Origin: Onthophagus taurus | Taxonomy: Eukaryota > Arthropoda > Insecta > Coleoptera > Scarabaeidae | Direction of reading: 5' to 3' | Assembly: GCF_036711975.1 (NCBI RefSeq) | Contig: NC_091972.1 | Coordinates: 8,251,001-8,315,000 of the forward strand | Length of the DNA: 64,000 nt | Translations under genes and position numbers: made by a program | In this document: positions 36,275 to 49,670 of the stretch, one piece after another | How the letters are laid out: each line of letters begins with the position of its first letter | How positions within the stretch are numbered: position 1 is the stretch's first letter | Notes under the pieces: model-generated | What the model saw: only the letters and a program-made list of their open reading frames with translations | Told to the model about the DNA's origin: nothing | Database searches by the model: none

Positions 36275-39230
36275 AAATCAATTTGTAACACTTTAAGAAT
36301 TCTTTTTAAAAACTTTTTTAACACATATTTGTAGAAAAAAAACACTTCTTATTTACTCGCTAATTTAATTTTTATTTAAATTTTTACACTATCGTTCACT
36401 TAAACATTTAGAACTCATGATTAATCGTTTTAAAAAATTTCAAGAAATAATTTGCGCGTACAGCATTCTAGTGAAATTAACTCGATACGAGAAACGAACG
36501 ACGTTTATCAGTTAAATATGGCCTTCCAGTTAAGATAACGGGTGAGATTCGTGTTTAAAAATCGACAAGATCTGTAGTTCTAGTCTTAAATAAACAAGCA
36601 GCGGGAATTAAAGTGGATTAAAGCGATGGGAGTTGTAGACATAAAATGTGATATTATTGAGTTCGTTTTATTTTGTTTTAGTTTTTTTTGCGCGTGTTGA
36701 TAACAATATTTATCAAGGAAAATTGTGAAAACCAATACCTACCATAACTGATGTAATATTTAAAATGTTTATTATCAAATAACTTTTTTTCTAATGTTTG
36801 TTTAACATTAACACTTAAATATAAATTTACATATTACCGCGAAGTTAATCTATAAGAAAAGAAAATAATCCTTCAAACTATGTATTTTACTTGTCTTTAC
36901 TTGTTTTTGCATCGAATTCGGGTAAATTTCACGAAATTTTGCAGCCTTGCAGATGAAGAAAACAAATGGAACTACAATGAAACATCATATATTGTAGAAT
37001 GGTGTGTCATATAACGCCTCGGCCACAAGTGACCTTGACTTAATGACTTATTTTGTGTAAAGAACATAAAATAAACATGCAACCACCATGTATTATATTC
37101 ATATTAGAATGTGGTCAGATTAAATTCTCCCTTAAATTCTGAGTTCTCTTTGTATACGTTTATTTTTTTCTCTTTTTTGTATAGTGTGGGATTTTTCCCA
37201 AAACACAAAGACTATTGACTTGGTAGTAAAATCATATATCATCGAGAAACATCACGGCCCAGCTAAAGCGAGGGATGGTGGCGGCGATGAAAAGAATCGT
37301 GATCAGAGAAAAAAGGGACTGCGGAGGCCTCCCAATAACCAAATGCTAGGCGGAAGGGGCGTCCCGAATAATAAGTCACCGTAAATCAGTGGCGTCGGGA
37401 CGCCGTCCGTACTGGTAGGCGCCGGTCAAAAACCGCTCTCCGTCGTTCCGTCGATTTATGGAGTTCGGTAATTAATATCCCATCAGGAGATAACCGACGG
37501 GAAATTTACGGTTTTCCAGCGGATATCCGGAAAATCCTCATCCTTTTATCAATATCGCCAAAACTTGCTCGATGAGTTTTTAACTTTCCTATAATAAACA
37601 AAATCAAATAAAAATTATTCGTGAAATGATATTTTTGATTTGGAATTTGTTTTAAAGAGCAGAAGTGTTAAAGCAATCTTTTTGCTTTTATTAACACATC
37701 TATTATAGATTATTTAATTAGTTTACATCTAGACCAATAGCGTTGTTTTCCGCACCACTGAATTGATTTAACCTGCTACTCTTTATGAGTTCAGTCGTGT
37801 TTATCTTGTTTGAACCGGCTCGTTTATGACAATATTAAAAAACGATTACGGTAATACCTCGCATAGTCCGCTTAATCGGTTTCACCATTTTACTGGACTG
37901 TTTGAAACTGGACTAATTGTAAGCCAGGTATTAAATGTATGTATATAAAAAATTGCCGATTGATTCATTGAAATTCTTCCTTCAGTTAATAAATTAAAAT
38001 GTCTATTAACAATAATTATGTTGTATAAAGTTTCATTTTTAATTTGAATTCATTTTCTACAATTTTCTATATCGATGTATTACAAATTGCAACAACGAAC
38101 TGTATTGTTCTTTAAATTGTACACTCGATATTGAGATCAACTTCCATAAAATGTTCTGACATGATTTCAACCATTCAATAATTTTTGTGAGAACTTCATC
38201 ACAGTCCTCGTTGTCCAAATGGTCCTCTTGTTCTTCATAAACTCGTTGATCATCTATGTTAATAAGTTGCATTATCTAATTCATTAGTTTTCCATTCAAT
38301 GCACTCAATTACGTTATCTAACTCTTGATAACGAGTTGCTCCATTTTTATCATCCTGTGTTGATCTTTCCTTCTCTTTCATTTTCCTTTTCAGCAGACCA
38401 GAAAAAGCAAACTTGAACAGAATATAACAGCTTATGGATGGATTTGTTTCCTAAGAACACGATCATTTGCTTATTTGTGCTCATTCGTTATTCCAACGTC
38501 ATAAATTAATTGCTTCAACCCAAGCAATCAAAGCTACTGGAAACAAACTGGGTGACACCAGGCATGGCTAGTCCAGATAGATGCGAATTTTGTAAAGCGC
38601 CAGCCTCAAAAAACGTGATTATGCAATGTCTGAATAAAAATAAAAAAAGAATGAATTGTGTGAACATTCGAGAGTGAATCATTAAAGTTTTCACTTTTGA
38701 GGAAACTCCCTCTAATTGCATTATTGAATGTTATTACGAGAACTATAAAGGCAGAGCACTTAGAATGATGTTACGCGCTATGTTACCATAATACGCAATT
38801 ACTTTTCTTCATTTTAGCGACTTGGCAGTAGTTGTTTCCGAAAAGGTGATACCACGAAGAGTTAAAAAATATTAATAAAAAGTTCAGATTGATTTCACGA
38901 TAACTTCTTTAAATGTCACCCGATCAATCATCTTTTATACTCTGCTGAAATAGTTGGATCGCTCCAGGGCAGGCTGTAAATTGGCTTGAAAATTGAATTT
39001 ATCCCATGATCTAACGACTCAAATAATAAACAAGTAAAAGAAAACGTTCTTTGGTAAAAATACAATTTCTAAATTTTCGTGCTGTAAACCTTCAACAGTT
39101 ATGAAACCACTAATTAAAACATTTAATCGCTTGGTGTTTCGACAATTTCATTCGGATAGAATAAGCTGTGGGTCATTTGTTGCAATCTACAAAATATCCA
39201 ACCATAACAATATAGCAAGAAGCGCATGTA
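36275..39230. other. Upstream of second Kir gene: GC-rich patch and transposon scraps
   Basis: Contains the promoter of the minus-strand Kir gene. The patch 37250-37540 is clearly richer in G, C and CpG than its surroundings and includes a short open frame of no known family. TACCTCGCATAGTCCGC at about 37855 resembles pogo/jerky termini, and 38272-38057 on the minus strand is an acidic open frame of unclear origin that may belong to it. No gene can be supported. Confidence 0.4.
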
Positions 39231-41390
39231 CAGGGTGTCCCAAATTCGTTGTCCACATAGGCTATCTTCGAAACTAAAAGAGATAGAAAAAAAGCTTACC
39301 GAACATTCTTACCCAACAATCTTACCAATATTTTTTCCGGAACGATTGACAGACCGAAACAAAACTGACTTATCCTAACATTCCTTCACGCCATAATTGC
39401 GGTTTCTTCACGCTATAATTAACTTCAAAAGAAAACTGACCTATCCTAACATTGCCCAATATTTTTGGCAGAGTTGATTGACATTTGTAAACAGAACTAA
39501 CCTAACCCAACTTTTCTTTTATGGAATTCATTGCTCTTCTTTTTAATCTTACTATGTTAAAATACATTTTTTGATATTTTGCAGAAACTGCGTAGAACAG
39601 GCAAAATAAATGAGATATTCGCTTTTGTCATTAGCTTTGTTCGTTGGGACTGCACTACTTGCACTCACTTGCACTATGCAGTTTAGTGCAGATGTTGTGT
39701 GTTCGTTGGGGATAGTGCAGTTTAGTGCAGTTGCACTCATACTGTTCGTTGGGCCAGGTGCAGTGCAATTTAGTGCAGCCGGTGCAAGTTAGTGCAGATT
39801 TTGTTGCACCTGCTTTCGATTAAGTTCAATAAGTGCAGTGTAACTAAAATGGCGGAATATTAGAAAACGTGTTTTGTAATAATTAATATTAAATATTAAG
39901 AAATAAAACCTTATAATAATTAATATTTGTTGTATTAGAGAGCACAGTATATTCAATCCCAGAAGAGGCAGTAGAAAACTACCCCTACTTTTTTGGAATA
40001 ATTTAAAAACTACCCTGTCGATTTTGCCGGCATTAAATACAATTATAGTACATTTAAAAATATTATGTTTTTTCTCATTTAGGGGTGGCTGGGGTTAACT
40101 ACCCTCACCACCCCAAATTTTTTTTTTGCAAGTACTGGTTATCAATTTTGGTGCAATTTAGCATGTGATTTCTTTATACGTTAAGTAGTACTTTTGAAAG
40201 AACTAATAAGGGTTAGTAGTTTGGTATAGAAAATATATTTCGCTAATAATTGAAAAAAATAAAAAATAATAATAATTGATGAATACTAAAAAAACGCTAC
40301 TAAAAAAACATTCTGCGATAATTTCATTTTCCACGAGTATTTCGCTGACAATCTCCTGTTTGTCCATTTCAAATATACACTTTTTTTATAAAAATCTGTT
40401 CGTTGGGACCACGGTTTATACACTTTTCTGACCTGCACTAAGTTGACATGACATTGCACTGACTTACACTTCATTGCACTATGACGTCATACGAGTGCCA
40501 TGTCGTGCAGAGTAGTGCAGTCCCAACGAACAAAGCTATTTTCGCAAATTTTTCAGTTTTTGCCGATAGGATGAAAACAAAACACGATAAAATTACGTTG
40601 AAATAAATTCTTTTTATTAAATCTCTAAAAATGAATTATATAATTTTTCACACTGTCGTGTGCCAGTCCATAGATATCAATTGTAGAGTGTTGTCGAAAA
40701 GTTCAATTCAGGTACTACCAAAATGCGACAAAACCTGATTTTCCAAAGGTTGAACGTTCTTTGAGGATTCGTCTGTCACTAAACTAGCTAGTAATATAAC
40801 CATTAAGACTGCATTAAATGTAGTTTGCAAAATCTAGCATTCGGACTTTCAACTCTTATTGAATGTCAAACCAGGTGTGAATAATGTTTTAGTATACAAT
40901 TTTCATTGATTACTTTGACCAGGCATTTCCGACAACTTCATCGGGGATACATGAGACTGGTTTTTAGGATTTTGTGTCACTTCATTTCAGAAATGGTATA
41001 ATAGCAGCTTGACGCTTCGTTTTATTATTAGAATTTCAATTCCTAAAAGAGCAATAACTAGTAGTGAGGTATCCCTAAAGTAATCGGCAAAAACTCAGCT
41101 GTTTGGAATTTTCGGCATTAGCACACCGAGAGAAATAGATTGTACGAATCGTATTATAGAAAAAATATTAAACATGCAGCATTCATTGTACTATATTCAT
41201 TATATTTATATGCGTTAGTACAATCTCGTCTCGCTGTCATTATACGTATTAAATACTATATTACCTTATAGTATATTTTTAGTGCATAGTACAATCCATT
41301 TCTCTCAGTGCAGTTTCTCGAAAAACGAGATCATGACATGTAAGTTACTTTTTTTCTATCTGTTTTAGTTTCGGAGATTTGAGACACCTG
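39231..41390. mobile_element. TA-flanked TIR element carrying a nested second element
   Basis: Ends CAGGGTGTCCCAAATTCGTT and, on the complement, CAGGTGTCTCAAATCTCCGA both lead into CGAAACTAAAA.AGATAGAAAA, and both are flanked by TA. The right inner part (TTTCTCGAAAAACGAGATCA at about 41310) recurs at about 49955, so this is a repeat family. The interior holds the GTGCA element at 39632-40538. No transposase seen. Confidence 0.6.
39632..40538. mobile_element. TIR element with subterminal GTGCA arrays
   Basis: The termini TAGCTTTGTTCGTTGGGACT and its complement at 40519-40538 are perfect inverted copies that continue as GCACTACT. Inside both ends are many GTGCA/TGCAC words (for example AGTGCAGTTTAGTGCAG twice on the left), and GTTCGTTGGG itself recurs at about 39702, 39748 and 40398. 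Subterminal motif arrays are usual transposase-binding regions. No coding sequence and no convincing target duplication, so the superfamily is unknown. Confidence 0.7.
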
Positions 41391-41401
41391 TATAAGTTAT
41401 A

Positions 41402-42388
41402 CAGGGTGATTCACATAAGAACCGACACAGAGCAGGAACATGAAGAGGACAATAAATTAAGATGATTTAAAGTAACTTACCTCTATACTAAGTTGTACAC
41501 CTGAGGAGTTATAGGCCTTCAAAGTTGGCTCTTAAATTTTTAAAAAGTTCAATATCTTCGAAATCAATTAAGCTAGAAAAACCAAATTTCGTATACGTTA
41601 TGAGTGTACCAAGGGTATTAATTGGTAGCAAATTGAACTCAATTGAGACATTTCAAAGGGTTGATTAAGGGTGATGGTACTCTAAATTTTGACGGATTTA
41701 ATACATTACTACTTCATTTCATGTGGTATTTAATTCTAAAACTTTTCTTATTCTTATTATTTTTTAAAAAACTTTGTCGTTTTCATAAAAAACTTAAATA
41801 ACTAAAGACACTTATTTCGTAATCTTATTTAAAATAAGCGAAAATTCAGTAGTCGGCTATGAAATTGTACGTCAAACTTGACAAATAGGTTATAAAATTA
41901 TTTGACAACAAGGTTTTATAACCTACTTGTCAAGTTTGACGTACAATTTCACAGCCGACTACTGAATTTTCGATGATTTTAATAGCATTAACGAAATACG
42001 TGTCTTTAGTTATTTGAGTTTTTTATGAAAACGACAATGTTTTTTAAAAAATAATAAGAGTAAAGAAAGTTTTAGAAATAAATTCCACATGAAATAAGGT
42101 AATAATGTATTAAATCCATCAAAAGGTTAAAAAAATCTGTCCAAATTTAGGGGACCATCACCCTTAATGAACCCTTTGAAATGCCTCAATTGTGTATAAT
42201 AATCCTCAATAAGCCTCAATAATGTATTACGAAGATATTCAAAGTTTTAAAAATGTAAGACCCAACTTTGAAGGCCTATAACTCTTCAGAGGTACAACTT
42301 AGTATAGAGATAAGTTGCGTTAAATCATCTTAATTTATTGTCCTCTACATGTCCCTACTCTGTGTCGGTTCTTATGTGAATCACCCTG
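41402..42388. mobile_element. Near-complete palindromic MITE, 987 bp
   Basis: CAGGGTGATTCACATAAGAA at the left is mirrored by TTCTTATGTGAATCACCCTG at the right, both with TA flanks. The two halves pair over most of their length. The innermost arms (41839-41897 with 41914-41972) pair 57 of 59 bases around a 16-base loop. It starts only 10 bases after the previous element ends. No coding frame. Confidence 0.85.
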
Positions 42389-44959
42389 TATAATATATTT
42401 TTATCATTTCAAAGGTGTTAAAACAATACTTAACATATGACGCTGTTGAACATCTCTTGCACCAGATTAGAACCAGTTCTCACACTTATCAATTAAGTTA
42501 TTATTAGAAGTTCTTAAAATAAATATTATCCAAACATAAATTACTTAACAAGAAAATGAAAGGATCTTAAAGGAAAATATTTTACACTTTAAAATAAAAT
42601 TTTGTTCCTTACCTTAAAATGCTCTTTACCAACTTTCTTAAAATATTCATTAATCTAATTAAAAGAGTTTCTCTGTCGGTAAAACTAAAGTTTCTTTTAA
42701 TAGCACCACCGATCAACCCTAAAATTACTCTTATTAACCCTTCTCTTCACTTATTAACGATCAGCGTGGATTACGAAAGACCACTGGAAGTGAGCTTGGC
42801 CATAAAACGGATCTACTAGTCATGTTTAAGCGTCGATTTCCGGCGTTTTGAGTGCCAAACGTTCTCCGTTTTTTCCTTCCTTTTCTCGCCGCAACGGAAT
42901 GGGGTTCTTCTTGAGTCTTCCCAAAGTTAGGCAATTAGGATATTGAAAAAGTTGCGAACGAGTTTTGACCGATTCGATCCGGTTCGCTCTCGTCGAGTTT
43001 CAAGGGCTGTGTGTTTGCTTGAAAAAGTTTTTTTTTATTTTGATCGATCGTTTCGTATACAGTTTTTGTAGAGATTATTTAGTTGTGTCTAAACGATTTC
43101 AATACAATATAGTTTTGTTATTATACTTATTAAAGCGTGAATGTACATTTCATCGATTCAATTATTAACCGTATCAAACATGACATACGGTCCTGTTTCG
43201 TGCAGTCAAGTGTGAACGTGTTCACCTATTTAGATTTGCACTACCACCTGCCCGTAGAGAAACTCAATTTCCTGGCCACTTTCCGCCGTTGGGACACACG
43301 ACACACGTTTCAACCTCTCCCACTGTGAATTAATTTGAGGTTTGAGCTTTCGGACTTTACACAAACCCATCGATCAGAATGGTGGGGAGAGTGAGGCGGT
43401 CGAAGGATTTGATTATTTCCACGACGATCCCTTTCCTAAGGGTTACGACATAATAACTTTAATGAAAAGGGGATCTTCTCTCGTCTTTGCGACATTCTAA
43501 ATAAAGGTATTGGGAGAAGTTGAACGTATAAATTAACGGGAGATCAAAAGGGTTTTATGGGGCGTGAAAGCCTCTTCTTTAGGGGGGAATGTTGATTTTA
43601 ACTTGTAATTCTAAAATGTTTTGAAAGACTTTGTGTTCAAAAAAATTGATTGAGATTTATTTTAGACTAGAGACTTTTTTTATACATTCGCCTATTTAAT
43701 TTATTTTGTTTGTGAATTTGGGGTGGTGCAAAATACAATTTTTGTTTTAATATGCCATCAAATTGAACAAAATAAGCTACTTTTTTGAATTGAAATATTC
43801 ACGATTGTAATAAAACCTGAATTCAGTTCGTATCCTTTCCGAGTAAACAAAACTTTTATTATTCGACAGGAGGACAGACAGAACGACTCCCCGGCTTTGA
43901 ACTAGCACCACAAAACCGTTTACGGCGACCGGACATTTAGTTGACTTATACGACGTCCGAGGGAACTTTAAGAACGCCCCAGAAAAAGGGGTCGACAACA
44001 AAAAAAATCTACGTTTTCCCCAACGGGGAATCCGGTATTTGATTCTTCTTCAGTTATTTTTGAAAGTTACTATCGTCCAGGTAACTCCCATACGAGGAGT
44101 AAACACTTTTTATCACCCCCCTTAAATGATTTATTGGGTTGGAAAAAACTTTAAACAACAAAAAAGTTTTTGACTGCTTGGGTTGCGAAGTAAATGATTG
44201 AAAATTCTTGTTCGCCTCTTTACTATCCTCGTTTAGCAATTTTACGATATTGGATGTGTATACCGTTGAATATTAAATTTCAATAACTATACGACGCCAC
44301 CCGCAAAAGAGGGATGAGCAACAAAAAAGGAAACAAAAGCGTATAGAAAGGGATGGTTTGGTGTACGCCGCATCCGGCGATCGAATCAATCTGTCATATG
44401 AAATATTCATCGCCGCCGGTTCGGGTCGTCTTCTTCTCTTCTCAACGAGTTGCCGACCTTTTTCAGAAAAATTTTCACCGCTGAAAATCACAATACTTTA
44501 CTCTTTCTTTGAAAACCTCGAGAACTATCAAAAGTGAAAGATCTATGGCGTTACGTTCTTGGCACGTTACAAGAATAAAGTTTGCTAACAAAAAAAATAA
44601 CTTGTTTAAAAAATATTACGTTGAATTAGTTCTCAATAAAAATTACATTTTATTCATCAAGAAAGTTTTAATGATGAACGCCATTAATTGATATTATGAT
44701 TACTGAGCAATGCATCATTGGGAAATGTTGGTAACAGTGTAATTTGAGCTAGTACCAACATAGTGGTGGTTTCCTGGGTGCTTTCTGTTCGATTTGGAGA
44801 GATCCTGTTATCGTAGGTTAGTAGGTTTCGTCGAACAAGGTTTGTTTGGGGAATCTATCCAAGTTACCACCATCATTAATAATGTTATCGAATCCTGTTT
44901 AGATTTGTATGACTTGATTACACTGACACACATATAACAACATCAGACTTCGCATTTCT
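42389..44959. other. Intergenic with several GC-elevated patches
   Basis: The stretches about 42820-43480 and 43900-44530 are richer in C, G and CpG than flanking DNA and do not look like transposons. Open frames in them are short and have no family I recognise. They could be regulatory DNA or leader exons of a gene outside the window. Confidence 0.35.
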
Positions 44960-45454
44960 TTTGCAAAACCGTGGTTGGAACTTATTTACCTTGAAAATAT
45001 CAATGCGAAAGTTAAATTTTTTAATAATCACATTCTCAATATCTTTGATATTCCCTTCCGTACAGTTACTATCCGTAAACTTTACTGTTCTGGTGTTACT
45101 GATAATGTCAATATGTTAATGAGACTTCGAGATAAAGCCTACTTAAAATTTAAAAACACTAAAAATCCACATCATTTCGATTATTATAAGTCTCTGAGAA
45201 ATTTTACCAAACCGTGTTTCCCGAAATTTCTTACACATCTATTTGCTGCAAACGATTCTCGTAAATTATGGAGTTTTTTTAAAATACCTGATGGGTGTTA
45301 CTCCTATTAGACGTCAAAGACACTTTGGGCCGTCTCACACCTAACCAAATGAATTGTTATTTTTAATGGACACAAGTTGATTCCTCGGGTAATCGTGATT
45401 CGCAAGATTTCTATGACAATCATTGAATGTTGTCTGTGACTACACCTCTAATTT

Positions 45455-47112
45455 GAGTTGTCTGGTTTCAATATCCCCTAAATCCATTTTTGGGCAAAAA
45501 TGAGATATATACGCCATTTGTTAGAAAAAGTTGTTTTCTATAAAATACTCAATGATTTGTATTAAAAAACGCGCGAATCCCTTAAAAATTCAAATCAAAT
45601 AGACAGCCTTTAGATATTAAAGAGAGCTACTTTCGATTTATTTTTAATACTTCCTTCAACATCGGCTTTGGATCTCCTAGCACCGATGTTTGCTCTAAGT
45701 GTCTTGAACTCCGGGAAAAAATTAAAAATGAAAAGGTTGCATCTATTAAAACAGTGCTAACTACAGAATACCGAATACATAAGCTCAGGGCCAAAGCATT
45801 TTTTGAACATCTAAAAGAGAAACGGGACGGCCTTCTGACAATTTCTTTTGATTGTCAGAAAAACTTGGTATTGCCCAAAATACCAGATCAAAGTACCTAT
45901 TATAGTAGACAACTGTACATTTACAACTTCACTACTGTAGTGGGGCACTCACATGCTCCGTTAACAAAAGATAATGTTAAAATTTTCACGTGGACTGAAG
46001 ATGAACATGCCAAGGGCGCCAACGAAATTGCAAGCTGCGTCTTTTACACTTTAAACAATAGTAACTTAGAGGGAATAGATACACTTCGATTGGTCGCCGA
46101 TGGATGCGGCGGCCAAAATAAAAATACCATTATGATATGTATGTTGTTCAAATGTATTCCCAGTGGTTGGGCACTCCTACATTCCACCTGACAGGGTTTT
46201 TGCTACTATCGAAAAAGAAATAAGAAAGAAAGAAGAAATTGTAATGCCAGAAGAATACATAAATATTTTTCAAGAACATGCTACTGTTTTTAAACTTGGA
46301 AAAGATATTACCGATAGTGATTGGAAAGGTGCTGGTCAAAAAATCCTTAAGCCAGTGTCTCAGTGGCATTTTAAATTTAACCAATGTAAGAGATATATTA
46401 TACGACGTGGCAACAAAAACGCCATCACCATTCGAGGTGAGTTATCTTACCGTTCAGACACCGGAACATTCAAAGGAGTTTTTAGGAAAAACCAAACCGC
46501 CATGAATATCCAGCCAAAAGAAATTCCTACCGGAGTGAAACCAAAAGATCTGAAAATGAGAGATGTAAATAACTTGTTAAGCAAACATTATGGAAAGAAC
46601 TGGAGAGCGGTAGAAAATTTGGCTTATTATAGAGATGTGTTGGGAAAATTTCAGAACAATAATATTCCTGGCGATTCTCGAGAAGACAGTGGGGACGAAG
46701 AGCCTAGTTTATGTGAATCAACCGAAAATATACCTGATGTTACAGTTTAAGAGTTTTTTAAGTACAGTTTTTAAATAACATATCTTTCAAAAAATAAAGT
46801 TTCCTGTTATTAGCTACAAAGAGATTTGATTCACTTTCAATTCATGCCTAATCCATTTTGTTCAGATTCAAATGAGCCTTAATCCACAGTTTGGTAGCAA
46901 ACGCAACCAAACACCATTTTTAAATCCACTTTGTGATTTTTATATCTATTTCAAAAGACGTGGTTATAGAATTTTTGAAACTTCAGTAAGTCTTCTAATA
47001 ACAAATAAATTATGTTTGAATTATTAACGCCAAAATCATCCCAAAATACTTTTTTGACGCTTTCTCAAAATCGAAAAATTTGGACTTAAGGGTATTTGAA
47101 ACCAAACAACTC
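45455..47112 (+). mobile_element. TIR DNA element carrying a DUF7869-like gene
   Basis: Left end GAGTTGTCTGGTTTCAATAT and right end (complement) GAGTTGTTTGGTTTCAAATA are imperfect inverted repeats of about 35 bases. ATTT precedes the left end (45451-45454) and follows the right end (47113-47116), a candidate 4-bp target duplication. Removing the element restores LINE-like sequence on both sides. The only protein inside is the broken DUF7869-like gene. Confidence 0.65.
45610..46750 (+). pseudogene. DUF7869-like protein, truncated and frameshifted
   Basis: From about 45622: IKESYFRFIFNTSFNIGFGS, a Cys pair DVCSKCLELREKI with a following IHKLRAKAFF, then ISFDCQKNLVLPKIPDQSTY, FTWTEDEHAKGANEIASC and LRLVADGCGGQNKN. 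A small deletion near 46157 shifts the frame; the other frame resumes FPVVGHSYIPPDRVFATIEK and runs 190 residues to a stop at 46750 with an acidic tail. Similar proteins are multicopy in insects and are annotated with domain DUF7869, with an RNase H-like (D..D/G..GQNKN..GHS) look. The N-terminal part expected upstream is absent. Family assignment is from memory. Confidence 0.7.
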
Positions 47113-48043
47113 ATTTTATGTCACATCATGAATTTTTGTTTGGAATTTTTCGTGATTCCTGACCAATGGAAGATAGTTTTGATAATGCCTATCCCAAAAA
47201 AATAAAAACCCTTCAGGTCTGAAAAATATTAGGCCCACCAGTATCTTACCCATTTTATCAAAAATTTTAGAAAAGCTTATTCCCGAGAGCTTTTATCACC
47301 AAAAATAACATCCTCCCCCCTAAACACAGCACTTCTGGATGTCACTAACGACACATTGAGGAGAGTAGACGATGGATATCTCATTACACTAATCTTATTG
47401 GACTTTTCAAAAGCATTCGACACGTTACATCACGAAACTTTATTTTCGATCTTACATTATATAGGGTTATCTGATTCAGCCATCTCTTTGCTCAAATGTT
47501 ACCTTTGTCATCGATTTTTTAAGTGTTGTGTCGGGTGTACCTTTATTGTACCTAATTTATACGTTTCAACTTTGCTCCTGCTTAAAATATTGTGATTATC
47601 GTACGCTGACGATACTCAAATATATTTTTGGGCAGATTGATAGATGACTTACCTTTGTCAAACATTTTCATCTGGTTCTGCAAGGCGCTAGACTACCAAC
47701 TTCCTCTGAAACTCGTAATCTTGGTGTTATTATAGACTCTCGTCTAAGGTTCAAGAAATATAATAGGTTTGTTAGCTTGGCATACTCCACTCTGAAGCTA
47801 CTTTATAACAATCGACATATGCTACACCGCCGACTTAGAGCTCACTTATGTGAAGCATTAATGCTTTCAGTTTTCAATTTTGGCGATGCCCTTTACAACT
47901 CATGCATTGATGCTGATGATATTCGCCGAATTCAGCGCGTTCAAAATGCGTGTCTTCGTTTTGTATTTGAGATTAGAAGGTACGAGGGGATATCGCATAC
48001 TTGTGCTTGTCTATTTTATAATATTTGTTAAGAATTTTTTTCT

Positions 48044-49670
48044 CTGATTCCAAAAATATAGGGTTTGACAGGTCTATTTCTTATTGTTTTAGAATAAAGC
48101 TAAAAATTAACTTTTCTTTTAGTGTCTTCCAAGATAAAAAAAAAAATAATTCCTGTAAATTACGGTACTATAACTAAAAATTAAAAAAACATATTTCTGA
48201 TATTTGAAACAAATATATTTGTTGAACTATTTAGTTTATATATGTAATTATACAAAAGTTGGAATAGATTGCATTATTTCACATTTTTTATTAATATTTA
48301 ATATTATTCTTAAATGATTTAATAAATTATTGATAGATGGCGCCATGTTTTTTTAAAATTCAAATAAACATAGCAACATTTGTTTGTATTCAAAAATTTT
48401 GAAGTGTCACTTTAAAAATCCTGTTTTTAAGATGAATCACAGAGTAAGGCAGAGAGTTAGCTCACCGGGAAAATGATAGGCCATTCTCTATCTCTTATTA
48501 TCACATCATAATACCGATATTTTCTCTTTGTCATCTTGATAGAAATCCTTAGTAGATGGCGTACATGTCGTTAGTAATATTACAGAAAACTGTTGACTTT
48601 GTTTAAGCGGTTTTGACATTTTATGTATGTCACATGTCACACAATCCTTTTGCGTTTATTGTCTTATTTGTGCTTATTATCTATTTTTGCGTTGTATTTT
48701 TTACGAATAATTTTCGAGAATAATTATTGTAAAAATGTTTTGCATTGTGTGTGGATGTAGCGAAGATGAAGTTGGAAAATTATTTTGTTTTCCCAAGAAT
48801 AAGGACAGGTTAGTATTTTAATTATATTAATTTTTAATTTCAATAGTATTCAAATTAAGTATTCAAATTTTTGATAACACCGTGTCACTTAGGGTAAGAA
48901 GCAGTTTGTGGTTGATAACCAACATTTATTTGTTATAATGCTTTTTTGTTATATGTACTTTATCAATTGAAAACCACAGACAAAAACGGCCAACCCAACC
49001 CAACCTGTGAGGGTCATCCCGGAGAAGACGGGGACAGCGGTTTTTAGTGTAATTATATTGTCATTTAAATATAAAATTTTAAATCGCCAATGGATTTCTC
49101 TTTATTTTGCATTGAAATTATAAAATTATAACTTTTTGATTTGAGGTGCTTTTTATTGGTCTATTAAGCTGTAATTATTTTGGCTTACGCAAGCTAAATA
49201 TAGCTTAATAGATCCACAAAAAGCACATTAGATCAAAAATATTTCTGTATTCAAATTTTAAATTAAATAAAAGATTTGAATTTGGCGCCAATTGCATTTT
49301 TGCTTCTCACTGCCATCTACATAAGTGTTACATGATGAGTGAGAGAGACCGGTATATATTGGATCTCGCTTTCACAATGGAGTTGGCCGTCTGGTAGTAG
49401 TCTGTGAGATGAATTACGAAAATGTTGAAAAGTTTAACATGTTAGAATGTTACATATTAAAAAAATTATTTGTTTTTAAATACCAGAAGTTATCTTCTTA
49501 TTTAATTATTGACTTTTTAGATTTTACCTACCGCCCCGTAACTTACAGGAAACTGTAAATTTAATTTCGTCGACGACACTAGATGGAAATTTTATAAAAA
49601 AAGTTTATTTTTAACTTTATTCTAAAACAATAAGAAATATACCTTTCGAACCCTATATTTTTGTAATTAG
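48044..49670 (+). mobile_element. P-element-like non-autonomous element with THAP exon
   Basis: The ends pair over about 70 bases (CAAAAATATAGGGTTTGACA left; CAAAAATATAGGGTTCGAAA on the complement right, both leading to TTTCTTATTGTTTTAGAATA). Weaker inverted similarity continues (about 48420-48560 with 49290-49420). The only coding piece is a THAP-type start exon at 48735. A hairpin at 49136-49250 (GGTCTATTAAGCT with AGCTTAATAGATC) may be a further small insertion. Confidence 0.65.
48735..48808 (+). pseudogene. THAP zinc-finger first exon
   Basis: ATG opens MFCIVCGCSEDEVGKLFCFP then KNKDR, and is cut by a GTTAGT donor. The C-x2-C spacing and the later FPKN-R match the start of THAP domains, the DNA-binding domain of P-element transposases and host THAP proteins. 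No further exon is recognisable in the element. Confidence 0.6.

Noticed and set aside
37184-37384. Plus-strand open frame in the GC-rich patch
   Set aside because: Composition-driven; no splice sites, family or upstream start context to support a gene.
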